A stretch of 64,000 nt of DNA from Actinomyces minihominis (GTDB lineage: Bacteria > Actinomycetota > Actinomycetes > Actinomycetales > Actinomycetaceae), in assembly GCF_900187855.1 (NCBI RefSeq), contig NZ_FYEG01000002.1:360608-424607 (forward strand), read 5' to 3'. The notes under the pieces were generated by a model. That model had not been told where the DNA came from. It saw only the letters and a program-made list of their open reading frames with translations, and did no database searches. Made by a program: the position numbers and the translations under genes. Shown piece by piece: positions 51,261-60,412 of the stretch; position 1 is the first letter of the stretch; each line of letters begins with the position of its first letter.

Positions 51261-52616
51261 CTAGTTGACCGTGGCTTTCAGATCTCGATCAAAGATGCTC
51301 TGAAGCTCTGTCTCTACCCCCTCCAGGGTGGTGACAACGTCATCGGAGTTGACGAGGATCTTCATGATTCCCTGGTCAAGTACCATGGCACCGCCCGGAA
51401 CAAGCACACGTGCAAAGTTCTGGCTTCGCGTCATCGGCAACTCATCAACGGCGATCTCAAACTGGGGGTTGTCTGCGTAGACGGCGCTCATGTCAGCGTC
51501 CTTCTGCACGGGCAGGTACCCTGTTCCACCCGAGAAGAAAGCGGTGTTCTCAGGGTTCGTCAGGTAGGTGGCAAACATGGCTGCTGCCAGCTGCTTTTCC
51601 GGAGTGGAGTTGGAAGCAATACCCACGCCTGCACCACCGGTGGGCACTACCTTTTCAGTCTCAACTGGGCCACCTGGGAGGAAGCCGATGCCAACCTCAA
51701 AGTCAGCGGTGTCAAGGATGCCCCGGAGACCACCGGTCGAAGCGAGAATCTGGCTGACTGCGCCCGCGGAAAAGTCGGTGGTGGGATCACCACTGAGGAC
51801 AGCGCCCCACCCATCGGTGATGGAGTCCTGAGCGAACTGCATGGCAGCAACGGTCGCTTCGCTGGTCGCGGCTGAGAAATCCCAACCATCAGACCAGTCG
51901 CCACCGTAGCCCCAGACCAGGTTCGACATGGTCCATGAGGGGAAGTAGGTGTCAGAGGGGTAACCGAAAGGAGTATCCGATACGCCAGCATCCTTTATCT
52001 TGAGGGAAGCTTCCTTGACGTCATCCCAGGTTGCGGGTGTCTCATCGGCTACGCCTGCCGCAGCGTAGTGGTCCTTGTTGTAGAAGAACAGGATCGTCGA
52101 GCGTGCGTAGGGGACTGCGTAGTGCGAACCTTCGTAGAGGTAGTCTTCGTAGAACGAGTCGTGGTAGGTCGAGGTGTCATTGCCTGCGGCCTCAAGGATC
52201 TCATCCAAAGGTGTGATTGAGCCGTTGAGGTAGGCGGGGAACCAGGTGGTGTCTGACAGGACCACCAGGTCGCCAGCATCTCCCGATACCTGTGCAGTCT
52301 GGAACTTCTGAGACACCTCGTTGTAGTTAGCACCCGCGGTTACCAGATCAACCTTGATCCCGGTCTCTGCTTCAAAGTTGGCGATGATCTCTTTTTCGAG
52401 GTCGATCGAACCACTGGGGTGGTTGCTCCAGAACGAGATCTGGTCTGCTGGTTCGACCGTTGACCAATCAGTCTCCCCCGTGGCCGCGGGCTCCTCGCCC
52501 GATGCCGCACCCTCGTCGTCGCTGCGCTCCACCGTTGGACCACAGGCGGACAGAGCAAGGGCAATCGCCCCGGCTCCCGCGACTGCGACCAGTCTCTTCA
52601 CTTTGGTTACCTTCAC
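51261..52616 (-). CDS. ABC transporter substrate-binding lipoprotein (UgpB-like)
   Basis: The signal peptide ends in a lipobox, LSAC, with the lipidated Cys at residue 25. The rest is a family 1 extracellular solute-binding fold: QISFWSNHPSGSIDLEKEI, then YNEVSQKFQTAQVSGD and VPYARSTILFFYNKD. It resembles UgpB/MalE-type proteins, including GGAGVGIASNSTPEKQLAA and TGYLPVQ. The GTG start has AAAGG upstream. Genes for its two permeases lie upstream in the same transcript. The substrate is a sugar or a glycerophosphodiester; the sequence alone does not decide. Confidence 0.9.
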   Translation of the reverse strand: MKVTKVKRLVAVAGAGAIALALSACGPTVERSDDEGAASGEEPAATGETDWSTVEPADQISFWSNHPSGSIDLEKEIIANFEAETGIKVDLVTAGANYNEVSQKFQTAQVSGDAGDLVVLSDTTWFPAYLNGSITPLDEILEAAGNDTSTYHDSFYEDYLYEGSHYAVPYARSTILFFYNKDHYAAAGVADETPATWDDVKEASLKIKDAGVSDTPFGYPSDTYFPSWTMSNLVWGYGGDWSDGWDFSAATSEATVAAMQFAQDSITDGWGAVLSGDPTTDFSAGAVSQILASTGGLRGILDTADFEVGIGFLPGGPVETEKVVPTGGAGVGIASNSTPEKQLAAAMFATYLTNPENTAFFSGGTGYLPVQKDADMSAVYADNPQFEIAVDELPMTRSQNFARVLVPGGAMVLDQGIMKILVNSDDVVTTLEGVETELQSIFDRDLKATVN

Positions 52617-52682
52617 CTTTTCTATACCTTTCTATTGTTGGTAGGCACATTCGGCCTATCCGTTGTCCCTCAAGTTGGCGCC

Positions 52683-53609
52683 CTACTGCTTGACTGCTCC
52701 CTGCGTAAGGCCGGCCACGATGTACTTCTGCAGGGCAGCGAAGACCACCAGGACCGGGGCGATGACCAGCACCGCTCCTGCCATGAGCACGCCGTAGCTA
52801 CCCGTGTTGCTTTCAATGGACTGCAGAAGGTTCAGCCCTACGGGCAGAGTCATGTTCTCGGGTGTATCTGTGATGACCAGTGGCCAGAGGAAGCTGTTCC
52901 ACTCCGTCACCACGGTCACCAGTGCGACTGTGGCAATCGTCGGAATCGATACGGGAACAACGATCTGCCACAGGCGTCGCCAGTGCCCTGCCCCATCAAG
53001 TTCGGCAGCTTCCAACAGACTGATGGGAAGCGTCTTGTACTGCTGGCGTAAAAGGAAGGTGCCGAATGCGGTTCCCAGAGTGGGAAGGATGATTCCCCAC
53101 AGGGTGTTTCGACCTCCCAGGGCACTGATTGTCATGTAGTTGGGAAGCAGAGCTGCCTCCGGTGGCACCATGAGCGCCACGAGGATTCCCAGGAAGATGA
53201 CGTTACGGAAGGGGATGTCAATGAAAACCAACGCGTAGGCGGTGGTGATTGCCAGAAGGACCTTGATGCCCGCTCCGACTACCGTAACAATCACCGAGTT
53301 CATGAGGACGCGCCCCAGCGGAACTCGATCCGCAACCTGGATGTAGTTGTCTACCGTGGGATCCACGGGCCAGAAAGTCGGGTTGATGGTGACAATCTCA
53401 GCGCTGGACTTGAAGGATGACACCACCATCCAAATCAGGGGTAGCGCGATCAAGAGAAGTGCAATCAGCATGGGAATGTAACCGGCAAACAAGGTGCTGG
53501 CCAGGTTCTCGCGAGTGAAGGCCTTCCGCCACTCCCCCCTTCCCTCCAGGGTCCGTTTTGCACGCCTAGCCTCAGAGCGTGACAGCTCAGCAGTTGACGC
53601 TTTGCTCAT
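52683..53609 (-). CDS. ABC sugar-type transporter permease (MalG/UgpE-like)
   Basis: Six transmembrane helices follow an N-terminal cytoplasmic tail. The EAA loop that contacts the ATPase is present (EAAELDGAGHWRRLWQIVVP). It overlaps the other permease gene by 4 bases. No ATPase gene is found in the cluster, so a shared MsiK-type ATPase encoded elsewhere probably powers it. Confidence 0.93.
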   Translation of the reverse strand: MSKASTAELSRSEARRAKRTLEGRGEWRKAFTRENLASTLFAGYIPMLIALLLIALPLIWMVVSSFKSSAEIVTINPTFWPVDPTVDNYIQVADRVPLGRVLMNSVIVTVVGAGIKVLLAITTAYALVFIDIPFRNVIFLGILVALMVPPEAALLPNYMTISALGGRNTLWGIILPTLGTAFGTFLLRQQYKTLPISLLEAAELDGAGHWRRLWQIVVPVSIPTIATVALVTVVTEWNSFLWPLVITDTPENMTLPVGLNLLQSIESNTGSYGVLMAGAVLVIAPVLVVFAALQKYIVAGLTQGAVKQ

Positions 53610-54571
53610 GAGTAGTGCACCTTTCGCTCAACGAAACGTATTTGGATGGCCGTGATGATGAAGAGGGTGAAGAACAGAATCACCGAGATTGCCGCCGCAT
53701 AGCCCGCACGCTGGTAGGCACCGAACGACTGCAGGTAGATCTCAAAGATGATCGTGTTGGTGCCATTGCCCGTGGGGGTCATGATCCGCAGGATGTCGAA
53801 GGCCTGCATCGATGAGAGGGTCGTCGAGATGAGGAGGAAGAAGACGGTCGGGCTCAACAGGGGAAGAACCACCTTGAAGAAGCGCCGAATCGGGCCGGCG
53901 CCGTCAATGGCTGCGGCCTCCAACAGGTCATCGGGGATGGACTGGAGGCCCGAGATGAAGATAACGGCACAGAACCCCAGGTTCTTCCAGATGTAAACAA
54001 GGATCACCATCAGGAGTGACATATCGGGATCCAGGAACCACTCCGGGGACTTGCCCCCGAAGAACTCAAAGACGTAGCGCATCACACCCAGGCGTGGATC
54101 GAAGATGAAGCTCCAGACCAGACCGATTCCCACTCCCGAGAGTACATAGGGAGAGAAGAGTGAAGTCCGAACCAGGGTTCTGCCCGGTAGTTTCCGGTTC
54201 AACACCAGTGCCATCAGCAGCCCGAGAACCATTGAGCCAACCACCGTGGTCACGGTGAAGATTATGGTCACCCGCCAAACCTCAGTGCCCTGCGGGGACG
54301 TGAAGAACTCGATGTAGTTCGCCAGCCCAACAGGCTTCGCCGTCTTCGCACCCAGACGCCAGTCAAGCGTCGAGTAGTACATGTTCATGGCTAGCGGGTA
54401 GTAAACAAAGGCCAGAATCAAGGCGATGTTGGGACCCGCGAAGGCAAGGAAGTAGAAGAAGTTACGGGACTTCTTTATCCTTCGTTCCCGCTTGCGTGCC
54501 GGGTCAACTGAGGGCGGCGCGTCAACTGAAGGCAGTTGCACCGCCTCCTCCGTGATCACTCTGCTCATCAC
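53606..54571 (-). CDS. ABC sugar-type transporter permease (MalF/UgpA-like)
   Basis: This is a six-helix permease with the EAA motif EAAAIDGAGPIRRFFKVVLP and the usual N-terminal KKSRNFFYFLAFAGPNIAL start of the first helix. It overlaps both neighbours by 4 bases (GH2 gene upstream, second permease downstream), so all are one translationally coupled unit. Confidence 0.93.
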   Translation of the reverse strand: MMSRVITEEAVQLPSVDAPPSVDPARKRERRIKKSRNFFYFLAFAGPNIALILAFVYYPLAMNMYYSTLDWRLGAKTAKPVGLANYIEFFTSPQGTEVWRVTIIFTVTTVVGSMVLGLLMALVLNRKLPGRTLVRTSLFSPYVLSGVGIGLVWSFIFDPRLGVMRYVFEFFGGKSPEWFLDPDMSLLMVILVYIWKNLGFCAVIFISGLQSIPDDLLEAAAIDGAGPIRRFFKVVLPLLSPTVFFLLISTTLSSMQAFDILRIMTPTGNGTNTIIFEIYLQSFGAYQRAGYAAAISVILFFTLFIITAIQIRFVERKVHYS

Positions 54572-56436
54572 ACGTCTTCCTCTTGTATATCGGTCGCCTG
54601 AATCTCACTGATTAACCTGGGTCGAACGTGTCTTCGGTGAGGGCTGTCATCGCAGACGATGGACCGAATTTCTGAGGAGGGGATCTTGGGCACTCTGTTC
54701 GCATCACAGAGTCCATTCGTCTCGGTCCCGGTGTCCGTGAGCTGCGTGTAGCAGATGCCGCCCAGGATCGGTGACCTGTAGAGGGCCGAGAAGAGCTCTT
54801 CGAGGCGATCCCTCAGAGCCTCTCGGTCAGAGACGATCCCGTAGCCCCAAGCCCCGGCATCGTTCAGATTCAAGGACACCCCGCCAAATTCGGTGACCAT
54901 CACCGGACGGTCACCGTGCCAGTCACCGTCAAGCAGTGTCTTGCGACCCTGGGGACCGGTCCTGTTGATGGCCTCTGCGACCGCTTCGGCACTCTCATAG
55001 GTGACTTCGAGCTCCAAACCGGTTGTCGCGTAGTCGTGGGTGGTGACGATATCGGTGTCACCCTGCTCCCAACCGTCGTTGGCAATCACGGGTCGCGAAC
55101 TATCCAGGGCTCGGGTCATCGACACGACCGAGTCAAGGAAGTGCCTCTGCTCCGGCAAATCCTCGATTGAGGAAATACCCCAGCTCTCATTGAAGGGAAC
55201 CCAGACCACAATGCTGGGGTGGGAGCTGTCGCGTTCGACAAGCGAAATCCATTCTGAGAGGGTTCGCTCCATCGCCGTGGCACTGAACCCATAGGCTGAA
55301 GCACTCTCGGCCCAAACCATGATGCCCATGCGGTCCGCCCAGGTGAGGTAGGCGCGGTCGGCGGAGCGTTCGTGAATGCGAACAGTGTTGAAACCCATTT
55401 CCTGCGCGAGCTCGAGGTCCCTTCGAATGGCGTCCTGTGACGGAGGGGTGAAGTAGCTCTGTTCCCAGTAGCCCTGATCGAGGATGCCTCGAACGAAGAC
55501 CGGGAGGCGGTTGATTCGCAGGAAGCGGCTGTCAAGGGAGACCTGCCGCAGCCCCAGGTAAGAAATGACCCGGTCATTGCTGGATAGCTCGTCGTAGAAG
55601 ACGCGAGCATCGACAAGATTAGGACGACCGGGGGCCCAGAGCAGGGAGTCCCACTCGTGACGGTTCCGCAGGGCTGGAACGTGAAGGATCAACTTTGACT
55701 CACGTTCGGCGACCTCGGCCGTACCGCGGGCGAGGATGGAGTCACCGAGCAGAAGCTCAACCGTCAGAGTGCCCAAGCTGGCGGGCTGCTGAGCCAGGGT
55801 CACCGTGGCCGTAACCAGCGCCTGATCGATGTCAGATGACCAGTTGAGGGACTCAATGTAGTTCTCTTCAGTGGCTTCCATCCAGACATTGCGCCAGATT
55901 CCCCGTGACTGTTCGTACCAGATCCCGTGGGGGGTGGCCCGCCAGTCCTGCTTCCCTCGTGGCTTGTCGAGGTCGGTGCGGGAGTCTTCTGTGCGAACAG
56001 TGATGGTGAGCAACCGTCCTGATCGAGGGCGATCAACCACGACGGTAAAGGGCGTGTAGCCCCCAACATGATGGGCCCTCTTTACCCCATCGACCCACAC
56101 CGTGGCTTCGAAATCGACCGCCTCAAAGTGAATCGAGATCCGAGACCCGTCACCAGCCTGCTCCAGTTCGGCGGGGGTGATGACCCTGCGGTACCAGTTC
56201 ACATCGGCTGAACTGTACTCCTGCCCCGAAAGGGGACTTCCGATAGGGAACGGAACCGTGATGGTCTCACTGAAGCCCGAATCGGTTCTGAACCACCGGT
56301 CGCGGTTGCCGATATCTTCTGGGTCCGAACGAAACTCCCAGAGACCATCAAGCATTACCCAGTTGGTTCGACACAGCTGTGGTCGGGGATATCCGGAATC
56401 TGCCCAAGGACGAAAATTGTCTGCGTTGACGTGCAT
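54568..56436 (-). CDS. Glycoside hydrolase family 2 protein
   Basis: This is a cytoplasmic GH2 enzyme of the beta-galactosidase/beta-glucuronidase class. It opens with the sugar-binding domain (NWVMLDGLWEFRSDP), then an immunoglobulin-like domain, then a TIM barrel with acid/base Glu in VWVPFNESWGISS and nucleophile Glu in VMVTEFGGVSLN. There is no signal peptide. I start at the ATG at 56436 (MHVNADNF); the long frame from 56586 runs through the promoter region and lacks family similarity. The barrel ends normally. It is the first gene of the importer operon, so it probably acts on the imported glycoside. Confidence 0.87.
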   Translation of the reverse strand: MHVNADNFRPWADSGYPRPQLCRTNWVMLDGLWEFRSDPEDIGNRDRWFRTDSGFSETITVPFPIGSPLSGQEYSSADVNWYRRVITPAELEQAGDGSRISIHFEAVDFEATVWVDGVKRAHHVGGYTPFTVVVDRPRSGRLLTITVRTEDSRTDLDKPRGKQDWRATPHGIWYEQSRGIWRNVWMEATEENYIESLNWSSDIDQALVTATVTLAQQPASLGTLTVELLLGDSILARGTAEVAERESKLILHVPALRNRHEWDSLLWAPGRPNLVDARVFYDELSSNDRVISYLGLRQVSLDSRFLRINRLPVFVRGILDQGYWEQSYFTPPSQDAIRRDLELAQEMGFNTVRIHERSADRAYLTWADRMGIMVWAESASAYGFSATAMERTLSEWISLVERDSSHPSIVVWVPFNESWGISSIEDLPEQRHFLDSVVSMTRALDSSRPVIANDGWEQGDTDIVTTHDYATTGLELEVTYESAEAVAEAINRTGPQGRKTLLDGDWHGDRPVMVTEFGGVSLNLNDAGAWGYGIVSDREALRDRLEELFSALYRSPILGGICYTQLTDTGTETNGLCDANRVPKIPSSEIRSIVCDDSPHRRHVRPRLISEIQATDIQEEDV

Positions 56437-56463
56437 GTGACTAACTATGAGCGAAATCTTCTT

Positions 56464-56525
56464 GACTTGCAATCGTAGCACATCCGTGAGTTTCATCACA
56501 ACGAATGTTAATGCGGAGACTTGCA
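56464..56525. promoter_or_regulatory. Divergent control region with repeated GACTTGCA
   Basis: GACTTGCA occurs at 56464-56471 and 56518-56525 between the divergent GH2 and phosphodiesterase genes, 54 bases apart. They may be operator half-sites for the LacI regulator or chance repeats. Confidence 0.3.
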
Positions 56526-56603
56526 CCCCCTCTAAAGTTGCACTTTGGCGTCGGGTTGCGGTGTTAGGCTCCATGGTCACAGACACACTTTAGGAGAAGC
56601 GCA

Positions 56604-57365
56604 ATGTCCGAACTAAGCAGGTCAGTCAAGGTTGAAGATCACCCGATCATCTTCTCCCACCGCGGCCTCAACCTCGAAGCACCCGAAAACACCATGGCGG
56701 CATTTCGCCTGGCCCACGCTCGCGGTGTCCAGTGGATAGAAACCGATATCGATGTTATAGCGGATGAAACGCCAATCCTCATGCATGACGCAACCACCGA
56801 TCGAACCACGAATCGCCCCGGTAGCGTCTACGACCTGCGCCGTGAAGACCTGTCTGACCTCGACGCTGGTTCATGGTTCGGTCCGCAGTACGTCGGTGAA
56901 CCCGTACCCACCCTGGACGACCTCGTCGCCTTTGCAAACGAAACCGGCATGAACCTCAACGTGGAGCTGAAAGCCAACCAGCAGGGGAAGGAACGTTCCT
57001 TGATCCTGGTTGAGAAGGTTGCGGAAAGCCTCAGCAAGCTTGAGGACCACGTCTCGGTCATGATCTGCTGCTTCTCACCTCTGCTCCTTGCCGAGTACGG
57101 GCGCAGGGATCCCAGCATGGATCTAGCCCTTCTCACTGACCGCCACACGCTGACGCCGGACTGGCGCTCCATACTGGAGCTGGCCGGGGCCACCTACCTT
57201 CACCCCGAACACAGCAGTTTGACGCCGGAGCTAACCCAGAGCATCCGCGATGCAGGCTTCGGCATTAACCCCTGGACGGTCAACTCCATGGCACGCGCCA
57301 ATGAGCTGATCAACTGGGGTTGCACCGGCATCATTACCGATGTCGCTGACGTCATGATGCGCTAG
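56604..57365 (+). CDS. Glycerophosphodiester phosphodiesterase
   Basis: The 253-residue enzyme has the GDPD signature: FSHRGLNLEAPENTMAAF with the catalytic His and Glu-Asn, WIETDIDV with the metal ligands, and ILMHDATTDRTTN with the second His. It hydrolyses glycerophosphodiesters to glycerol 3-phosphate and an alcohol. No signal peptide is seen, so it is intracellular, like UgpQ. AGGAGA lies before the ATG. It is divergent from the importer/GH2 operon. Confidence 0.93.
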   Translation: MSELSRSVKVEDHPIIFSHRGLNLEAPENTMAAFRLAHARGVQWIETDIDVIADETPILMHDATTDRTTNRPGSVYDLRREDLSDLDAGSWFGPQYVGEPVPTLDDLVAFANETGMNLNVELKANQQGKERSLILVEKVAESLSKLEDHVSVMICCFSPLLLAEYGRRDPSMDLALLTDRHTLTPDWRSILELAGATYLHPEHSSLTPELTQSIRDAGFGINPWTVNSMARANELINWGCTGIITDVADVMMR

Positions 57366-57379
57366 CGCAGACGACGCTG

Positions 57380-58207
57380 CTACTTTTTCGGACTGGTCTT
57401 CTTCAGCCAGATCACGATGAGGACGGCTGCGATGAGGACGATGGCAAGGATATCGACCCAGACGCTGGAAAGAAGCGCGCTCTGACTCTGCAACCACGCC
57501 GACATCTCGTAGGGCAGCAATGCAGGCGCTGAAACCAGACCGTTGGTGGTCCAGAAGATGATGCCGACGAGGACGATAATCGTGCCGCCGATAACCGAAG
57601 TGGTGTGGAAGCTACGTCCAAACAGCTTGAAGCTGCGGCCTCGCAGGAAGCCCTTGGTTCGAGAACTCATCTTGTCCCACAGTGCCGCGATGATCAGCAG
57701 GGGCACCACCATGCCTGCGCCGTAGAGAGCCAGAAGGATCCCTGCCATAACGACGCTGCCCTGAGCTGCGGCCATAGTCAGCACCGCACCCAGAATTGGT
57801 CCGGAGCAGAACCCCGCTACCCCACTGGCCATTCCCAGCAGGAATGATTTGACAAGGCCGGTGCTCTTTGTGGCGCGCTGATCAAGCTTGCTGCTTCCAG
57901 GCAGCAGCTTTGAGGCATCAAAGCCAAACCCGAAGATCTGAAGAACACCGAAGAGAACCATGATCACCGAGGCAATGGCAATGACCGCCGTGCGGTGAGT
58001 GACGAACAGGCTGCCGAATGCCCCTGCTCCCACCCCAAGCGGCAGCAGGACGACCAGCAGTCCCAGGTAGAAGACCGCGCTATGCAGGACGAGCCTTGGG
58101 CCCGAACCCACCGTCGATGCGAAGAAAGCCGGCAGCAGCAGCGCCCCGCAGGGGCTGAGGATCGCCAGGGCCCCGCCGATGAAGGCGGTGACCAGACCGA
58201 TATCCAC
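57380..58207 (-). CDS. ccdA: CcdA-type membrane electron-transfer protein
   Basis: This six-helix protein has the DsbD/CcdA transmembrane fold: FIGGALAILSPCGALLLPAF with the redox Cys in SPCG, and GVAGFCSGPILGAV with the second Cys. It passes electrons from cytoplasmic thioredoxin to extracellular thiol proteins. The C-terminus has an additional hydrophobic helix and a Lys-rich tail. The gene starts 2 bases after the thioredoxin-like gene. Confidence 0.87.
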   Translation of the reverse strand: MDIGLVTAFIGGALAILSPCGALLLPAFFASTVGSGPRLVLHSAVFYLGLLVVLLPLGVGAGAFGSLFVTHRTAVIAIASVIMVLFGVLQIFGFGFDASKLLPGSSKLDQRATKSTGLVKSFLLGMASGVAGFCSGPILGAVLTMAAAQGSVVMAGILLALYGAGMVVPLLIIAALWDKMSSRTKGFLRGRSFKLFGRSFHTTSVIGGTIIVLVGIIFWTTNGLVSAPALLPYEMSAWLQSQSALLSSVWVDILAIVLIAAVLIVIWLKKTSPKK

Positions 58208-58209
58208 CT

Positions 58210-58995
58210 CTAGCCCTGCTGGGTCTTGGCGAGGACGTCCTCGAAAGTCTGGACAAAGACGTCGGTTGGCTGGGCTCCGATGACAGGAACGCCACCCAGG
58301 ATGACAGTCGGGGTTGAGGTGACCCCGATCCCCTGCACCAGGGCCGCGTGTTCAGCGATGATGGTGGCGGTGGCCGGGTCGGTCAAGTCTGCTTCAAACT
58401 GAGCCTGATCCAGTCCGAGCTCACCCGCAAGCGCCGTCAGTGCCTCTTCGGTCAACCCGGTGTCGGCGAGTTTGTCCCCGCCCGGGAAGAGGGCGTTGTT
58501 GAACTCAAGGAAACGCCCCTGCAGACCAGCGGCGTAGGCGGCTCGTGCCGCGGTCTCGGATGCAGGGCCGAAGAAGTTGGCGTCACGCCACTCGATCCGC
58601 AGCAGCCCCTGGTCGACGTACTCCATCATCACCGGCAGGGTTTCCTCGTTGAAGCGACCGCAGTAGGGGCACTGGTAGTCCGAGTAGACAATCATCGCCA
58701 CGGGTGCGTCAACTGCACCAACCGCAAGCGGGTCGTTCTCCTCACGGGCCTCCAGGGTCGTGAGGTCGTTCTCCGCAGGTGCCTCAGCACCCGCATTTGC
58801 GTCCCCGACCTCATCGGTGGCCCCTTCGACCTCTTCAGTCACCGCAGTCCCGCTAGTCTGAGCCCCCAGGGGTTCTTTGCCAAGGGAGCTGCCCTGCACC
58901 AGCCATGCCACCACCAACAGCAGGATTGCAATGATGACGATGAGGATCGGAACGACGATCCTGGTGGCTGAGCTCTTCTTTGGCTGGTTTTCCAA
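58210..58995 (-). CDS. Membrane-anchored DsbA-like thiol-disulfide protein
   Basis: The 261-residue protein has an N-terminal membrane anchor (about residues 12-33), an acidic linker, and a DsbA/Thioredoxin_4 domain with the active site SDYQCPYCGRF (CPYC) and the cis-Pro loop VTSTPTVILGGVPV. I start at a TTG (58995) with GGAGAA upstream; the longer frame from 59169 reads through the promoter region. It sits directly before ccdA, an oxidoreductase/electron-donor pairing. Confidence 0.87.
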   Translation of the reverse strand: MENQPKKSSATRIVVPILIVIIAILLLVVAWLVQGSSLGKEPLGAQTSGTAVTEEVEGATDEVGDANAGAEAPAENDLTTLEAREENDPLAVGAVDAPVAMIVYSDYQCPYCGRFNEETLPVMMEYVDQGLLRIEWRDANFFGPASETAARAAYAAGLQGRFLEFNNALFPGGDKLADTGLTEEALTALAGELGLDQAQFEADLTDPATATIIAEHAALVQGIGVTSTPTVILGGVPVIGAQPTDVFVQTFEDVLAKTQQG

Positions 58996-59232
58996 GGTAA
59001 TTCTCCAAGTTAGCTGCGACGAGATGTCGTGGTTTCGTTTTTCGACCTCGGACAGCTTTGTGCCTGAGGATGGCGAGTTCCAGGTGACCAAGCCCGCGGC
59101 CGGCCGCCCCGAGTCCTCAACTAGGCTATCGACTGTTCTGGTTTCCCCGGCAACTCTGTGCCCATCCACACAGATGCGTCGAAGCTACCTGCGGGACCAT
59201 CTTCCAAGCATTTCTAGTGGGAGCAGACCGCC
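58996..59232. promoter_or_regulatory. Divergent intergenic region
   Basis: The 237 bases lie between the DsbA-like gene and the DMT transporter gene, which read away from each other. No further gene is seen. Confidence 0.4.
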
Positions 59233-60216
59233 TTGCCAACCAACCGTTCCGCCCTCCTGCCCACACTGGCACTCACCCTGATGACAGCGGTGTGGGGGTC
59301 GACGTTCTTTCTGATCAAGGACCTGCTGCAACAGGTTCCTCCCCTTGACTTCCTGGGGTCACGGTTTGGGTTGGCTGCCATCCTGGTGATCCTGTTTCAG
59401 TTCAACCGCCTCAGATCGGCCGGTCGAATCGAGTGGGTTCGCGGTGGGCTCCTTGCCGTCCTGTACTCGTGTGGGCAGCTGCTGCAGACCATCGGCCTCC
59501 AGTACACGGATGCTTCCATTTCCGGCTTCATTACCGGAATGTACGTCGTCCTCACCCCCATCCTTATCTGGGTCCTGTTTGGCAAGAAGATTTCCGCCAA
59601 GGTGTGGATTGCCGTGGCTATGGCGACCGGGGGACTTGCTTTCCTCAGCATCCAGGGCAACCCCTTCACGGGCGAGGGCGTTCCCTTCAGGATAGGTGAG
59701 CTTCTCACGCTGGCGAGCGCACTCTTCTACGCCCTCCACATCGTCTTCCTGGGCAGATGGGCGCACCAGTCTGAACCCGTTACCCTCGGCCTCATCCAGA
59801 TCGTCGGCGCCGGCATCATCCTTGGTGCCGCAGCCCTTCCGGGTGGTGTTGCCCTACCGCAGACGGTGGGCGCCTGGAGCAGTTTCCTCTACATGACGAT
59901 CGTGGCCGGACTTGGCGCCGTCGTTGTTCAGACCTGGGCCCAGTCGCGCTTGAATGCCACCACTGCCGCGGTCATTATGACGACCGAACCCGTGTTTGCA
60001 GCGGCTTTCGCCATTGCCTTTGGTGGTGAGCCCATGACCAGCCGCCTCCTCCTCGGGGGCGCGCTCGTCCTCACCGCCATGGTCCTAGTTGAGACTGGTG
60101 GAACCGATGACAAGCCCTCTTCAACTCCCCCCGATGCGGGTGCGGATGAGGTCGAACACGGCAGTGAACTTATCGAAGATCCCGCTCCCCTCTCCGGGCG
60201 CAGTTCCGTTTCCTAA
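59233..60216 (+). CDS. DMT-superfamily (EamA) transporter
   Basis: The 327-residue protein has ten hydrophobic helices in two EamA repeats: LMTAVWGSTFFLIKD and GLQYTDASISGFITGMYVV in the first, and VVVQTWAQSRLNATTAAVIM in the second. A polar C-terminal tail of about 35 residues follows. The TTG start has GGGAGC upstream. EamA proteins export metabolites such as amino acids; the substrate is unknown. Confidence 0.9.
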   Translation: MPTNRSALLPTLALTLMTAVWGSTFFLIKDLLQQVPPLDFLGSRFGLAAILVILFQFNRLRSAGRIEWVRGGLLAVLYSCGQLLQTIGLQYTDASISGFITGMYVVLTPILIWVLFGKKISAKVWIAVAMATGGLAFLSIQGNPFTGEGVPFRIGELLTLASALFYALHIVFLGRWAHQSEPVTLGLIQIVGAGIILGAAALPGGVALPQTVGAWSSFLYMTIVAGLGAVVVQTWAQSRLNATTAAVIMTTEPVFAAAFAIAFGGEPMTSRLLLGGALVLTAMVLVETGGTDDKPSSTPPDAGADEVEHGSELIEDPAPLSGRSSVS

Positions 60217-60412
60217 CCCTCGTTTTCTAGTCATACTGCCCCACCTTTTCCGCCGGTCGCAAACTTTGCACAATCGTCACTTTCTTGGCACACAAAAACT
60301 GTGGAAAGGTGAGAGTGTTGAAGTGTGTCTGTGGCACTTAGAACTGCGTGGTTCCTGTTTGCCTTCAGTCACCAGAGTTGTAGCCAAAGACTAGGGATAG
60401 TGAGGCAAAGGG

